This document shows positions 25,216 to 34,490 of a DNA stretch of 53,243 nucleotides, piece by piece. Positions within the stretch are counted from its first letter, which is position 1, and each line of letters opens with the position of its first letter. This DNA is from Alphaproteobacteria bacterium (GTDB taxonomy: Bacteria; Pseudomonadota; Alphaproteobacteria; Rickettsiales; UBA998). The stretch is taken from NCBI GenBank assembly GCA_004293935.1, contig RDZH01000024.1, positions 1 to 53,243 on the forward strand, given 5' to 3'. The position numbers and the translations under genes are program-made. The notes below the pieces were generated by a model that worked only from the letters and a program-made list of their open reading frames with translations, did not search any database and was not told the origin of the DNA.

Positions 25216-27635
25216 TCGCCTGACTCGCTTGATTCCAATCGATAGCGTTTAATATCGCCCCATAATGGTTCAATGCACGCGGACATCATCGGATCATCGC
25301 ATGTTGTGCCTTCTGTCACATGTTCTAAAGTATCAGACTCAAAAATTTTCTCATAATGTTCGGGTAATTTTGTTTTGAATAAGGTGGCATCAGACCCCAT
25401 ACCCGCCTCATCCGTCATACCGCACGCATCGACATAACGCCCGTGATTATAGAAAAACACCTTAACCGAATCATATTCAGGATCCATCACATCAGCATTG
25501 CCACCGCGTGCGCGTGCGCGTTCATTTAGCGTATTGGTGATATAGCCAAGATACGGGTTGCGCCACGTACCCTCAGCACCACTCATCACGACATCAGCAT
25601 CAAAAACAATAATGTCACCTTTTTTCGCGTCATCTAAACCAGTCCCTGCGGATTGCGCCCCGTTCCCCGCATTAGGGAAGCGATCTTCGCTTTCTAAGGC
25701 ACTGACATAGCCTCGCCAGCCAAACGGCCAACGGAACGAACGTATTTGCTCATGCCCCTTGTGAGATTTTAATTTCGCTTGATATGTTCCTCCCATCTGC
25801 GTGAGTAATAAATCTTCTGCGGTCAAAGGTTTGAACATTTTCTCAAACGTTCCTATGCAGTTTGCCCCCATGCGAATCCCTCGCGTATAATAGAGTTTCA
25901 ACTCAGACCAACTGGTGATCGGATCAACGGCAGCAACACCGCCTTCGCCTTTGCCCCCACCAATCGCACAGGTAGCTTTTTCTCGACCCGCCCCCACAAT
26001 GGCAAATTCAGAACCTTCCGTTCCCCGTGGATCATAGATGAAACGATGCGTTCCGCCATTCACAAGAGGTTGTGGAAATATTTGCTTATCCGTTCCACAT
26101 TCCGTTCCCGTATCCCAACAACGCATATAGGGCTTGTGATCCTCAAAATATTCTTTGAAACTATAGCCTTCTGGCGCACCTTCGGGGAATACTTCATCGG
26201 AAACTTTACGCATTTTGAGCGTGTTCATAGGGGTAAGTGGACGCGCCACATAGTCACACACTTCTTGCATTGGCACGCCACAAAATACACGGTTTAATGG
26301 TGCTGGAATTTTATCTTTTTGATCCCAACGGGTAGAGCAGCATGGCTGATCCCCTGAGCATTGCAAGGGACGCCATATGCGATTATAACATCCTTTGGGT
26401 GATTTATCGAGGAAGCATTTTTTATTCCAACTAATCTTTTTAGGAACCCACGCCTCAAACATATGTTGACGGAATGAGAGCAAATCAACTTTCACAGAAC
26501 TATGACAACGCACCGCATTGGTTGGATTGCCACCATAGATGACAGTATCAGGGCTGTAGGAGCGATCATCCACTTCAAAATCCCATCGTGGCGTATAGGG
26601 ATGAGAGGGATCAACAATTTTTTCAAAATGTAAATCCACGGCATCTTTGCCGGTTGATTCACTTTTTTCAAGCAAATCCTCCACCATAATCATACCAAAT
26701 TGTTGGGCGGGAATGGGAATGGATCTATCAATCTGCACCTGCGAATCTTTTTCATAATTAGGCTCTTTGGGAGCTTTATTTTTACGCAAAAGATAGGTTT
26801 CATCTACCAGCAATTTCGACCATGCTGCCCCTAGATATTCACTAGGAAGATATTCATAAAGCTCATGCATTGAGGGCGGTTTTGCTAGTTTGAGAGGTTG
26901 GCACATCCCTGTATTTACCCCAAATAATTCGCCCGCCGCATCATCAGGATCACGAATGAAGCGTTGATGCTGAAGGATATATTGATTGGTGCAATTATCC
27001 ATTTCCCGGCGCATCCAGATAGGATCATCAAGCCCTTCATTCTCGCCTGTAAATCCTCCAACGGGTGATACCATCTGTTGAGGTGCGCACCCCATCTGCA
27101 TGGTGCGTGACGGTGCAACCAAACGTGCCGCTTCTTTAATTGGATTGCGATCGGTGCGATAACCACGCCCTTGGTAATAGGCACGTTCTTTTTCTTTATC
27201 AATCACGCCCGTTAAATACCACGGATTCAAATCAAGCGGAGAAAATTTACGCGTCTCACGACTTTTCATACATTCTGTTGGTTGCGACCCTGCAATAACC
27301 TCAATTTCTGTGGCGATGGTGCTTTCTTCGCGTAAATTATCTTCCTTTGCTGCTTCAGGATTTTGCTCGGCACTTCCCTTAAAACATGCATCGTCTAATT
27401 CTCTATCTTCACCGGGAGTTGGTGCTGATTGATACGGACCTTTTGCAATCGAATAATTAATATCCATCGTCATGCGCTTGATTTCTTTGAGATAAGCACG
27501 CGCTGCTGGGGGAACATTCACCATGCTGGTGAACTGAAATAACGCATGAGAAGATTCGGCTATGCCCATCATAAACAAGAAGCTCATGATAAAAATAGTC
27601 GGTGATTTGTTTATCCATCGCATAATGCTGCTCAT
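25212..27635 (-). CDS. large exported cysteine-rich protein of unknown function (807 aa)
   Basis: N-terminal signal peptide (cleavage likely after MGIAESSHA, ~residue 32), then ~775 residues without further membrane helices and with about 25 cysteines, many in close pairs such as CSGDQPCCS near 440. A segment near 695 (DDAKKGDIIVFD, then NPYLGYI) resembles the Gly-Asp core of CHAP/NlpC-type amidases, but I cannot find a convincing Cys-His pair in the right order, so this is weak. Translationally coupled to the next exported gene. Its size, export and disulfide potential suggest an envelope or secreted structural protein or enzyme. The function is unknown. Confidence 0.82.
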   Translation of the reverse strand: MSSIMRWINKSPTIFIMSFLFMMGIAESSHALFQFTSMVNVPPAARAYLKEIKRMTMDINYSIAKGPYQSAPTPGEDRELDDACFKGSAEQNPEAAKEDNLREESTIATEIEVIAGSQPTECMKSRETRKFSPLDLNPWYLTGVIDKEKERAYYQGRGYRTDRNPIKEAARLVAPSRTMQMGCAPQQMVSPVGGFTGENEGLDDPIWMRREMDNCTNQYILQHQRFIRDPDDAAGELFGVNTGMCQPLKLAKPPSMHELYEYLPSEYLGAAWSKLLVDETYLLRKNKAPKEPNYEKDSQVQIDRSIPIPAQQFGMIMVEDLLEKSESTGKDAVDLHFEKIVDPSHPYTPRWDFEVDDRSYSPDTVIYGGNPTNAVRCHSSVKVDLLSFRQHMFEAWVPKKISWNKKCFLDKSPKGCYNRIWRPLQCSGDQPCCSTRWDQKDKIPAPLNRVFCGVPMQEVCDYVARPLTPMNTLKMRKVSDEVFPEGAPEGYSFKEYFEDHKPYMRCWDTGTECGTDKQIFPQPLVNGGTHRFIYDPRGTEGSEFAIVGAGREKATCAIGGGKGEGGVAAVDPITSWSELKLYYTRGIRMGANCIGTFEKMFKPLTAEDLLLTQMGGTYQAKLKSHKGHEQIRSFRWPFGWRGYVSALESEDRFPNAGNGAQSAGTGLDDAKKGDIIVFDADVVMSGAEGTWRNPYLGYITNTLNERARARGGNADVMDPEYDSVKVFFYNHGRYVDACGMTDEAGMGSDATLFKTKLPEHYEKIFESDTLEHVTEGTTCDDPMMSACIEPLWGDIKRYRLESSESGE

Positions 27636-27822
27636 TTTTGGTTGTATCTATTCATGGATTATAGCACAAAGATGTGCCGAATTAGTTGATGCAGGAATAG
27701 AAAAAACCGCACCTTGCGCTATAAGAATAAATAAATACTATTTAGTATAGAATTAATTATAATACTATCTTTGCAATAAATCCAGTGATTATTTCAATCA
27801 TTGCGCAACTATAGTGTGGGTA

Positions 27823-28506
27823 CTACTTGGTGGGTGCATGTGGGGTGATACCATCATCATGCCAACGCCAATGTTTCACTTTTACCACAACCGTACCCGC
27901 AATCATATCATGCCATGTGCGCTGCCTACGACTCAGCATCGCCCACATACATCCGATGGTTAGAGGAGGTACGGAAATAAGGTAGCCAAGATAACGATGG
28001 AATAATTGTTTTGAGCTTGGTTTGCGGAATGTCTGCGCATCGACAATTCTCATGCGCAACAACCATTTGCCCGGTGTTGCTGCACTTTTATTCCAACACC
28101 ATAGATAAATACCCCCTAAGAGAATATAGAGAATAATATAATGAATCACGAGACTTGCGGGAATGTTCTCAAACGCCCATAGAATCATCTGCTGAGCTGG
28201 CAAGTTAGGGGGATTCATACGCGGTTGATTAGGAAAGAACATGCCGAACAACCATGTGAATAAGGGGGCAACCGTGATGGAAAGTATGCCCACATCAATG
28301 GATACCGCAAACACCCGATCATTAAAAGATGCATAATGAGGTTTCGATTCATCATGGTGCGTGCGCGAAAGTGGGCTTGTTGTTTTTATATGCTGATTAG
28401 CCCGTTGCATAGCACGTTCTAATGTTGCAAGCCACGCGGGAGGAGCAGGACGGTCTTTTTTTTGAGGGTCTTTGGATTTTTGTTTCATAACTGTCAGAGT
28501 GATCAA
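27823..28506 (-). CDS. RDD-family integral membrane protein
   Basis: Three to four hydrophobic helices in the RDD arrangement: RVFAVSIDVGILS carries the conserved Arg and Asp of helix 1, GKWLLRMRIVDA follows the second helix, and QRTWHDMIAGTVVV closes the domain. The ~55-residue N-terminus is charged and soluble. RDD proteins are poorly characterised; some affect sodium or proton exchange. A TTG at 28506 overlaps the bioD stop (TTGA); an ATG at 28488 is the alternative start. It is the last gene of the BON-bioD-RDD run. Confidence 0.85.
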   Translation of the reverse strand: MITLTVMKQKSKDPQKKDRPAPPAWLATLERAMQRANQHIKTTSPLSRTHHDESKPHYASFNDRVFAVSIDVGILSITVAPLFTWLFGMFFPNQPRMNPPNLPAQQMILWAFENIPASLVIHYIILYILLGGIYLWCWNKSAATPGKWLLRMRIVDAQTFRKPSSKQLFHRYLGYLISVPPLTIGCMWAMLSRRQRTWHDMIAGTVVVKVKHWRWHDDGITPHAPTK

Positions 28507-29204
28507 CTATGAAGAAAAAATCTATCAAGTTCGGTTTTTGATAGAATATTATCATGATAAGCTGCCCCCTCATGATGCTTTCGTGCCACGGAAAGCATGG
28601 ACATAGTAGGATAAGGGCTTAGTTCGCACAGAATACGGCAGGCATCTTCATGCTCGACGGGGCAAGGGCTGCTATTAACCACCACACCATGCACCGCAAT
28701 GTTAGTCTGATGCAGCACATGAAGCGCACTAAGACTATGCGAAATTGTGCCTAAATAATCACCCACCACAAGAAGGACGGGATAGCCCAATGCACGCATC
28801 CAATCGAGTACGGTATAAGATCGGGTGATAGGCACCATCACGCCTCCTACGCCTTCAATAAATGTATAATCATCAGCATTGCTTAGTTCATATTTATCAC
28901 GACACCACGCCACAAGCGATGCAGGGTCAATAGGACGTTGCGCATATTCTGCTGCACGATGGGGCGAAAGTGGATGAGAAAATTGCCAAGGAGCAATGGC
29001 GGTAATATCTTCAGGGGTAATCGCTGCACCTTGCGCTTTTAATAATTCTGCTGCGTCATTAGAGTCCCATTGCGCAACACCGCTCATGATGGGTTTATAG
29101 GCTTTAGCAGCATATCCATGCAGGAGCAACGAACGCACCAACAGTGAGGTAACGTAGGTTTTGCCTATATCCGTACCTGTGGATGTAACAAAGTAGCACG
29201 GCAT
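28503..29204 (-). CDS. bioD: dethiobiotin synthetase
   Basis: ATP-dependent ring closure of 7,8-diaminopelargonate with CO2 to dethiobiotin, the penultimate biotin step. P-loop TGTDIGKTY near residue 9, substrate segment KAYKPIMSG, and FIEGVGGVMVP with the conserved Glu-Gly are present. 233 residues is normal. No other bio gene is in the window; the neighbours are a BON lipoprotein two bases upstream and the RDD gene overlapping downstream, so bioD is separated from the usual bioBFA cluster. Start ATG at 29204. Confidence 0.94.
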   Translation of the reverse strand: MPCYFVTSTGTDIGKTYVTSLLVRSLLLHGYAAKAYKPIMSGVAQWDSNDAAELLKAQGAAITPEDITAIAPWQFSHPLSPHRAAEYAQRPIDPASLVAWCRDKYELSNADDYTFIEGVGGVMVPITRSYTVLDWMRALGYPVLLVVGDYLGTISHSLSALHVLHQTNIAVHGVVVNSSPCPVEHEDACRILCELSPYPTMSMLSVARKHHEGAAYHDNILSKTELDRFFLHS

Positions 29205-29206
29205 TT

Positions 29207-29863
29207 TTAATAGGCAGGTGGGGCAGGTGGGGCAGGTTGTTCACCGCTCATTTTGCCCGTCGCATTTAAGCGGATGGGATCATTTTTGAGGCGCACATAG
29301 CTTACGACCTTGTTCACGCCACGTGTCACGGATGCGATATAGGCAGCGTTATGGCGTTCTTTCGCATCTTGCGCAACGCCTAGCAAATAGGCAACACCAT
29401 TGACTACTTCTACCGTATAATTGCTTGAATGAATACCCTTGGTTGCAATTAAGCGTGTTTCGATCTGGCTCTCAATGACGTTGTCTTTGCTATAATCCCA
29501 TAATCCAGTTGTTTCTGAGCCAATCTGAATCTCATTCATCACTTCACGTACACCGCCTGCAAGCCATGCAAGACGCACCGCTTCCATCGCAATTTGTTGA
29601 TTATTGGTTTTACCAAGCAACAATACCCGCCCTTCATGCACGCGTATCTGGACATCTTTGAATACCCCCGGCACTTCGGATTGCATAAAATAGCGATTAA
29701 TGGCAGCACTGATGGTACGATCATCAATGTTTGTTCCAATCGAACGCTCTTCTACGGCGGCTTGCCCTACTGAACCAACTCCGCCAATGATCGCTCCCAA
29801 ACATCCCGTCAGAGAAAACATAATCAAGGATGCACTTGCAAAAAGAGAAATATTTTTTTTCAT
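29207..29863 (-). CDS. dual BON-domain outer-membrane lipoprotein, DolP-like
   Basis: The N-terminus from ATG 29863 is a lipoprotein signal (MKKN, hydrophobic stretch, lipobox SLTGC with Cys at ~20). Two BON domains follow (~45-110 and ~125-195), each with the VRVHEGRVLLLG or VEVVNGVAYLLG beta-hairpin and a following helix. The tail is Pro/Ala-rich. This is the layout of DolP/OsmY-type proteins that support outer-membrane integrity. A longer frame to 29965 adds 34 residues with no signal character, so I reject that start. It precedes bioD by two bases. Confidence 0.87.
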   Translation of the reverse strand: MKKNISLFASASLIMFSLTGCLGAIIGGVGSVGQAAVEERSIGTNIDDRTISAAINRYFMQSEVPGVFKDVQIRVHEGRVLLLGKTNNQQIAMEAVRLAWLAGGVREVMNEIQIGSETTGLWDYSKDNVIESQIETRLIATKGIHSSNYTVEVVNGVAYLLGVAQDAKERHNAAYIASVTRGVNKVVSYVRLKNDPIRLNATGKMSGEQPAPPAPPAY

Positions 29864-30090
29864 GCACGCATAATAAGCGTGTGGCACAAAAAGATGCAAG
29901 TAAAATTGTTGCGTTATTGGATTTTTTGCATTAGAATAAAATCTACTGCGTGACGCGTTAGACATTATGACCCTTGGGCTAATACCTTTCTCTCGGGAGC
30001 GTTCCCTGCTATGAGCCGTGGTTTATAGTATAATGCGCCCACCTTAACATGAGTGCCGAAAGTGGCTTACTCGTCAACGGTCACGCGGTT

Positions 30091-30939
30091 CTAAAACCCT
30101 GTAATGAACATTAGGGCGCAATGCCGCACTTCTTTTTGAGCATTCCGTATATAATCTGCGGAAGATGCAACGGGTGTAGTGACGCATGAGGTATCCGTGA
30201 ATGCTACAATTTTACCCATGCCCGGCATAGCATCATCAAATTTCTTATCGATATTGCGCGCCTCCACGACGGGAATTGTAACGCCATGCGCTAAATTATT
30301 CCCTGTTTGATTGCGCCCAAAATGCAGCACATGATTATAATTTATCCCCGTAAAATGCCGTGCAGTAAGAGAAGATTCGTCAAGATACACCAGATCATAC
30401 CCCGAAGCACGAACATCTGAGGCAGGAATATTGCTCCCCGCTTGGGCATGAAACCATCCATTCGTCCCCGCAATGCCCGTAAAGTTGCCCTGAATATATC
30501 CACCAAGAGAAAGCTGTTGCCATGCACGAAACATTTCATAGACGGTGAGGGGGGATGCGTGACGCGCAATGCTGCCATCGCCATCGCCATTGCATGTGCC
30601 TTGAGGATTACTGTTGTTCAGTGCAGGGGAGGCGCATTGTTGCTCCACACTCGCATGACCATCGGCGCGTCCCCATAGGCGTGTTGCATGGGGCATATCA
30701 CCGGGCAACGCTTGAAATTTATCCTGAAATTTTTCAACTGCATCAACATATTCATACGCTTTTGTGGCAATGTTACGATGCTTCGATGCCGTAAGCAGAT
30801 CTTTTCCAAGCATCACCCCTGTAATAAGGATTCCGATAATGGTCAAAACCACGGCCGCTTCAAAAAGCGAAAATCCATGCTGGTGGGGTTTTGGTAATGC
30901 ATGTCGAGAAAATGCAGTAATTACTATTTTTTTTGTCAT
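30091..30939 (-). CDS. type IV prepilin-like (pseudopilin) protein
   Basis: The class III signal is clear: a basic leader ends in HQHG, cleaved before FSLFEAAVVLTIIGILITG, with the +5 glutamate. The ~255-residue mature domain has a C-terminal cysteine pair and Asp/Asn-rich loops (NGDGDGS near 118). Larger than most pilins. I chose the ATG at 30939 because the frame to 31011 adds 24 hydrophobic residues that would spoil the leader. No pilus or secretion genes adjoin it. It diverges from lon. It may be a surface pilin or a pseudopilin working with machinery encoded elsewhere. Confidence 0.8.
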   Translation of the reverse strand: MTKKIVITAFSRHALPKPHQHGFSLFEAAVVLTIIGILITGVMLGKDLLTASKHRNIATKAYEYVDAVEKFQDKFQALPGDMPHATRLWGRADGHASVEQQCASPALNNSNPQGTCNGDGDGSIARHASPLTVYEMFRAWQQLSLGGYIQGNFTGIAGTNGWFHAQAGSNIPASDVRASGYDLVYLDESSLTARHFTGINYNHVLHFGRNQTGNNLAHGVTIPVVEARNIDKKFDDAMPGMGKIVAFTDTSCVTTPVASSADYIRNAQKEVRHCALMFITGF

Positions 30940-31070
30940 AAACCCTAGCAATTCGAGCAAAAGATGATATATTATTTGATAGTATGGTAATGCAGTATTG
31001 TATGTACACATAAGTACACAGAAAAACTACCACACATCACTTAATAAATACTTATCAAATGTAGGCACTC

Positions 31071-33476
31071 ATGACAAGTACTCAGCATACTATTATATCT
31101 GTACTCCCACTTCGAGATATTGTTGTATTTCCGGGCATGGTTGTGCCACTTTTTGTTGGACGTGAGAAATCAGTTAAGGCACTGGATCACATGGCTACCG
31201 ATGATAATCGCATTATGCTTGTGACGCAAAAAGATGGTCTGCAAGATGATCCGTCCCTCGATGATGTGTATGAAATAGGCACGATCGCACAAGTCTTGCA
31301 ACTTTTACGTCTCCCTGATGGTACGGTGAAAGTGCTTGTGGAAGGCAAAAAACGCGCCCGTATTGTGGAAGCGATTGAAGGTTCTGATTTTTATCATGTC
31401 ACGGCAGAACTTATTGAGGAAAATGAACCGCCCTACACAGAAGAACAAAAGGCTTTGATACGCTCTGCCGTTTCGCATTTTGAAGAATATGTGAAACTCA
31501 ATAAAAAATTGCAGCCTGAAACTGTGAGTGCCGTTCATAAAATCACAACACCTGCGGAATTGGCTGATACACTCGCTGCACATATTCAAATTGATATTGC
31601 CGCGAAACAAAAAATCTTGGAGACGCTCTCAGCGATTGAGCGTTTGGAATATGTCTATAGCTTGATGGAGAGCGAAATAAGCGTATTGAATACGGAAAAA
31701 CGTATCCGCACCCGTGTTAAAAAACAAATGGAAAAAACACAGCGCGAATATTACCTCAATGAACAAATGAAGGCGATTCAAAAAGAATTGGGTGAAATTG
31801 AAGAAGGTAAGGATGAAATCGGCGAACTGGAAGAACGTCTGAAAAACGCTAAAATGAACAAAGAAGCGCAGGAAAAAGCAAAATCTGAGCTGAAAAAACT
31901 TCGCTCTATGAATATGATGTCTGCGGAAGCATCGGTCATTCGTAATTATCTGGATTGGCTCGCTTCCTTGCCGTGGGCTAAAAAATCCCGTATTTCTCAT
32001 GATACACGCAAAGCCATTAAGATTCTTGATCAAGATCATTATGGTTTGGATAAGGTAAAAGAGCGCGTGATTGAATATCTTGCGGTGCATGAGCGCACGA
32101 AGGATTTGAAAGGTCCTATTTTATGCTTGGTTGGCCCTCCGGGCGTGGGTAAAACCTCACTGGCAAAATCTATTGCGCGTGCAACTGGCAGGCAATATAT
32201 CAAAATATCGCTTGGCGGTGTGCGTGATGAATCTGAGATACGTGGTCATCGTCGTACCTATATTGGATCAATGCCGGGCAAAATCATCCAATCCATGAAA
32301 AAAGCTAAGGCAAATAATCCATTGATTTTGCTTGATGAAATTGACAAAATGAGCAATGATTTTCGTGGTGATCCTGCAGCGGCATTGTTGGAAGTGTTAG
32401 ACCCTGAACAAAATAGCAACTTTAATGATCATTATCTGGAAGTGGATTATGATCTCTCGGATGTGATGTTTATCGCTACCGCTAACTCCATGAATATGCC
32501 ACGTCCTTTGATGGATCGTATGGAAATTATTCGTATCCCCGGTTATACTGAGGAAGAAAAAATTAACATTGCCCAAAATTATATCATCACGAAAAAAGCC
32601 AAAGATCATGGATTGCACAAGGATGAATGGCAGATTTCTACTGAAGCTCTGCGTGATATGATTCGTTATTATACGCGTGAAGCTGGGGTGCGTGGTTTGG
32701 AGCGTGAAATTGCATCCCTAGCGCGTAAGACAGTGCGAAAAATTGTGACCAGCAAACAGCCGAAAAAAGTACAAATTACGGCACGTAACCTTGGTACGAT
32801 GTTGGGTGTGCGTAAATATAGTTTTGGTCAGGCGGAACATGAGGATGTTGTCGGCATGACAACAGGGCTTGCTTATACGGAAGCGGGCGGGGATTTGTTA
32901 ACGATTGAAGCGGTGACGATTGCAGGCAAAAGCAAAATTACCTATACAGGTAAATTAGGCGATGTCATGCAAGAATCGGTACAAGCTGCCTATAGTTATG
33001 TACGTTCGCGTGCGCCTTCTTTTGGCATCAAGGAAGCGATGATGAAGGATCGGGAGATTCATATTCACGTACCCGAAGGTGCAACCCCTAAAGATGGTCC
33101 ATCTGCGGGTATTGCAATGTGTACCACGATGATCTCCGTACTTACGGGGATTCCTGTCAAGCGTTCCGTTGCCATGACGGGGGAAGTTACCTTGCGCGGG
33201 CGTGTTCTTGCCATTGGTGGGCTAAAAGAAAAACTTTTGGCAGCATTGCGTGGCGGCATCACAACCGTATTAATCCCTGCTGAAAATGAAAAAGACCTTG
33301 AGGAAATTCCAGAACATGTAAAACGTGGTTTGAACATTATCTGCGTTTCACATGTGGATGAAGTGTTAATTCATGCATTAGTAGAGCCAATCGTTCCCAT
33401 TGAGTGGGAGGTGGTGCATAGTGAAGCCGCAGCATTAGCAACTGCCACTTCAGAATCTACGGTTAAGCACCACTAA
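31071..33476 (+). CDS. lon: ATP-dependent protease Lon
   Basis: A cytosolic AAA+ serine protease that degrades misfolded and regulatory proteins. The N-terminal substrate domain (LPLRDIVVFPGMVVPLFVG) is followed by the AAA+ module (Walker A GPPGVGKTS near residue 360, Walker B LLDEIDKM) and the protease domain with catalytic Ser in KDGPSAGIA and Lys in GLKEKLLAA. 801 residues, full length. Start ATG 31071. It stands alone, without clpX or hupB in view. Its last 14 bases overlap the convergent astA. Confidence 0.97.
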   Translation: MTSTQHTIISVLPLRDIVVFPGMVVPLFVGREKSVKALDHMATDDNRIMLVTQKDGLQDDPSLDDVYEIGTIAQVLQLLRLPDGTVKVLVEGKKRARIVEAIEGSDFYHVTAELIEENEPPYTEEQKALIRSAVSHFEEYVKLNKKLQPETVSAVHKITTPAELADTLAAHIQIDIAAKQKILETLSAIERLEYVYSLMESEISVLNTEKRIRTRVKKQMEKTQREYYLNEQMKAIQKELGEIEEGKDEIGELEERLKNAKMNKEAQEKAKSELKKLRSMNMMSAEASVIRNYLDWLASLPWAKKSRISHDTRKAIKILDQDHYGLDKVKERVIEYLAVHERTKDLKGPILCLVGPPGVGKTSLAKSIARATGRQYIKISLGGVRDESEIRGHRRTYIGSMPGKIIQSMKKAKANNPLILLDEIDKMSNDFRGDPAAALLEVLDPEQNSNFNDHYLEVDYDLSDVMFIATANSMNMPRPLMDRMEIIRIPGYTEEEKINIAQNYIITKKAKDHGLHKDEWQISTEALRDMIRYYTREAGVRGLEREIASLARKTVRKIVTSKQPKKVQITARNLGTMLGVRKYSFGQAEHEDVVGMTTGLAYTEAGGDLLTIEAVTIAGKSKITYTGKLGDVMQESVQAAYSYVRSRAPSFGIKEAMMKDREIHIHVPEGATPKDGPSAGIAMCTTMISVLTGIPVKRSVAMTGEVTLRGRVLAIGGLKEKLLAALRGGITTVLIPAENEKDLEEIPEHVKRGLNIICVSHVDEVLIHALVEPIVPIEWEVVHSEAAALATATSESTVKHH

Positions 33477-34479
33477 TCGCAATCACATCGCCTATGTGCA
33501 GATGAAGAAGCTCTGCACTATGGCGATCAAGAGAAATACTGCCATCTTCATGTTCTTCTATCCACCCCAAGACGGCGCGTAGGCGTGCGAATTCAGTAGT
33601 CATGAGCATTTTTCGGTGCATATCATCGTTTTGCGCCACAATCGCACGAATGGGAGCGCGGATAATATCGCGCACAATGCGTAAATTATCAATATCCGCT
33701 TCTAAGGTCGGCCCACCATCAAAAACATCAACATATTTATTGAACTTAAATCCTTCACGTTCAAGCATAGCCTTCGCTGGTTCACTGTTGACATACGGCA
33801 CACCAATTACATTTTGGGCTTCGATGGGGAGCAAATCCACATAAATAGGATAGGTCGGCATGAGCTCAGAAATGAAGCGATTGCCTTGAGTGGCGCAAAT
33901 CCAATCGGCTTCGGTAAAATCGATATGGAAAAAATTCTTTGCCAAACTATCATAAAATGGGGAATTGCCTTTGCCATCGTGCCATCCTCGAATCTCAGCA
34001 ATGACTTTTTCACCAAAACGTTCACGAAAGATTCCCATAAATTGCAAGCGCATCCGTGAAAGAAAACGCCCTAAGCGATCACGGCGATATTCGGGTAATA
34101 AAAACAATGAACCAATTTCAGAAACGCCCGTATAATCATTGACCATATGCAACATTTCATTGCGCACCAACTTATTGAGCGTCTCTGAATGACGTGTTAC
34201 CGTAATGATTTTATAGGAAAACATCGGACGACGCAGCCCCACAAAGGCTTCTATCCCGCATGTTCCAACAATTTGTTGCGTTTCCTCATCTTCCATCACG
34301 AAAAAATACAAAGCATCTTCAGGATTTTTGAGGCTCATATCAAAAGTTTTTGCCGCACGCTCGATTTTTTCATGCAACACTTCAGTATCGGCAGGAAGTG
34401 ATGTCATGCCTATGCCTGCGGCTCGGGCAATCATTAACACAGCATCGAGATCATCGCGGGTTACGGGACGAATATACAT
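33463..34479 (-). CDS. astA: arginine N-succinyltransferase
   Basis: Transfers succinate from succinyl-CoA to arginine, the first step of the ammonia-producing arginine succinyltransferase (AST) pathway. The N-terminal GNAT-like part (IRPVTRDDLDAVL) and the family-specific run EIRGWHDGKGNSPFYD and FNKYVDVFDGGPTLEA are visible. 338 residues is full length. It is the last gene of a minus-strand run after an M20 hydrolase (11-base gap). astB, astC, astD and astE are absent here, so the enzyme may serve another acyl-arginine or polyamine reaction. It overlaps lon at the 3' end. Confidence 0.9.
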   Translation of the reverse strand: MYIRPVTRDDLDAVLMIARAAGIGMTSLPADTEVLHEKIERAAKTFDMSLKNPEDALYFFVMEDEETQQIVGTCGIEAFVGLRRPMFSYKIITVTRHSETLNKLVRNEMLHMVNDYTGVSEIGSLFLLPEYRRDRLGRFLSRMRLQFMGIFRERFGEKVIAEIRGWHDGKGNSPFYDSLAKNFFHIDFTEADWICATQGNRFISELMPTYPIYVDLLPIEAQNVIGVPYVNSEPAKAMLEREGFKFNKYVDVFDGGPTLEADIDNLRIVRDIIRAPIRAIVAQNDDMHRKMLMTTEFARLRAVLGWIEEHEDGSISLDRHSAELLHLHIGDVIAISGA

Positions 34480-34490
34480 AAAAACATTCC

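Noticed and set aside
25212-27635. Calling the 807-aa protein a CHAP/NlpC amidase
   Set aside because: Only a GDIIVFD-like segment is seen; no catalytic Cys and His in the expected order could be found.
31305-33337. Several long minus-strand open frames inside lon
   Set aside because: They are antisense shadows; Lon is complete and conserved on the plus strand.
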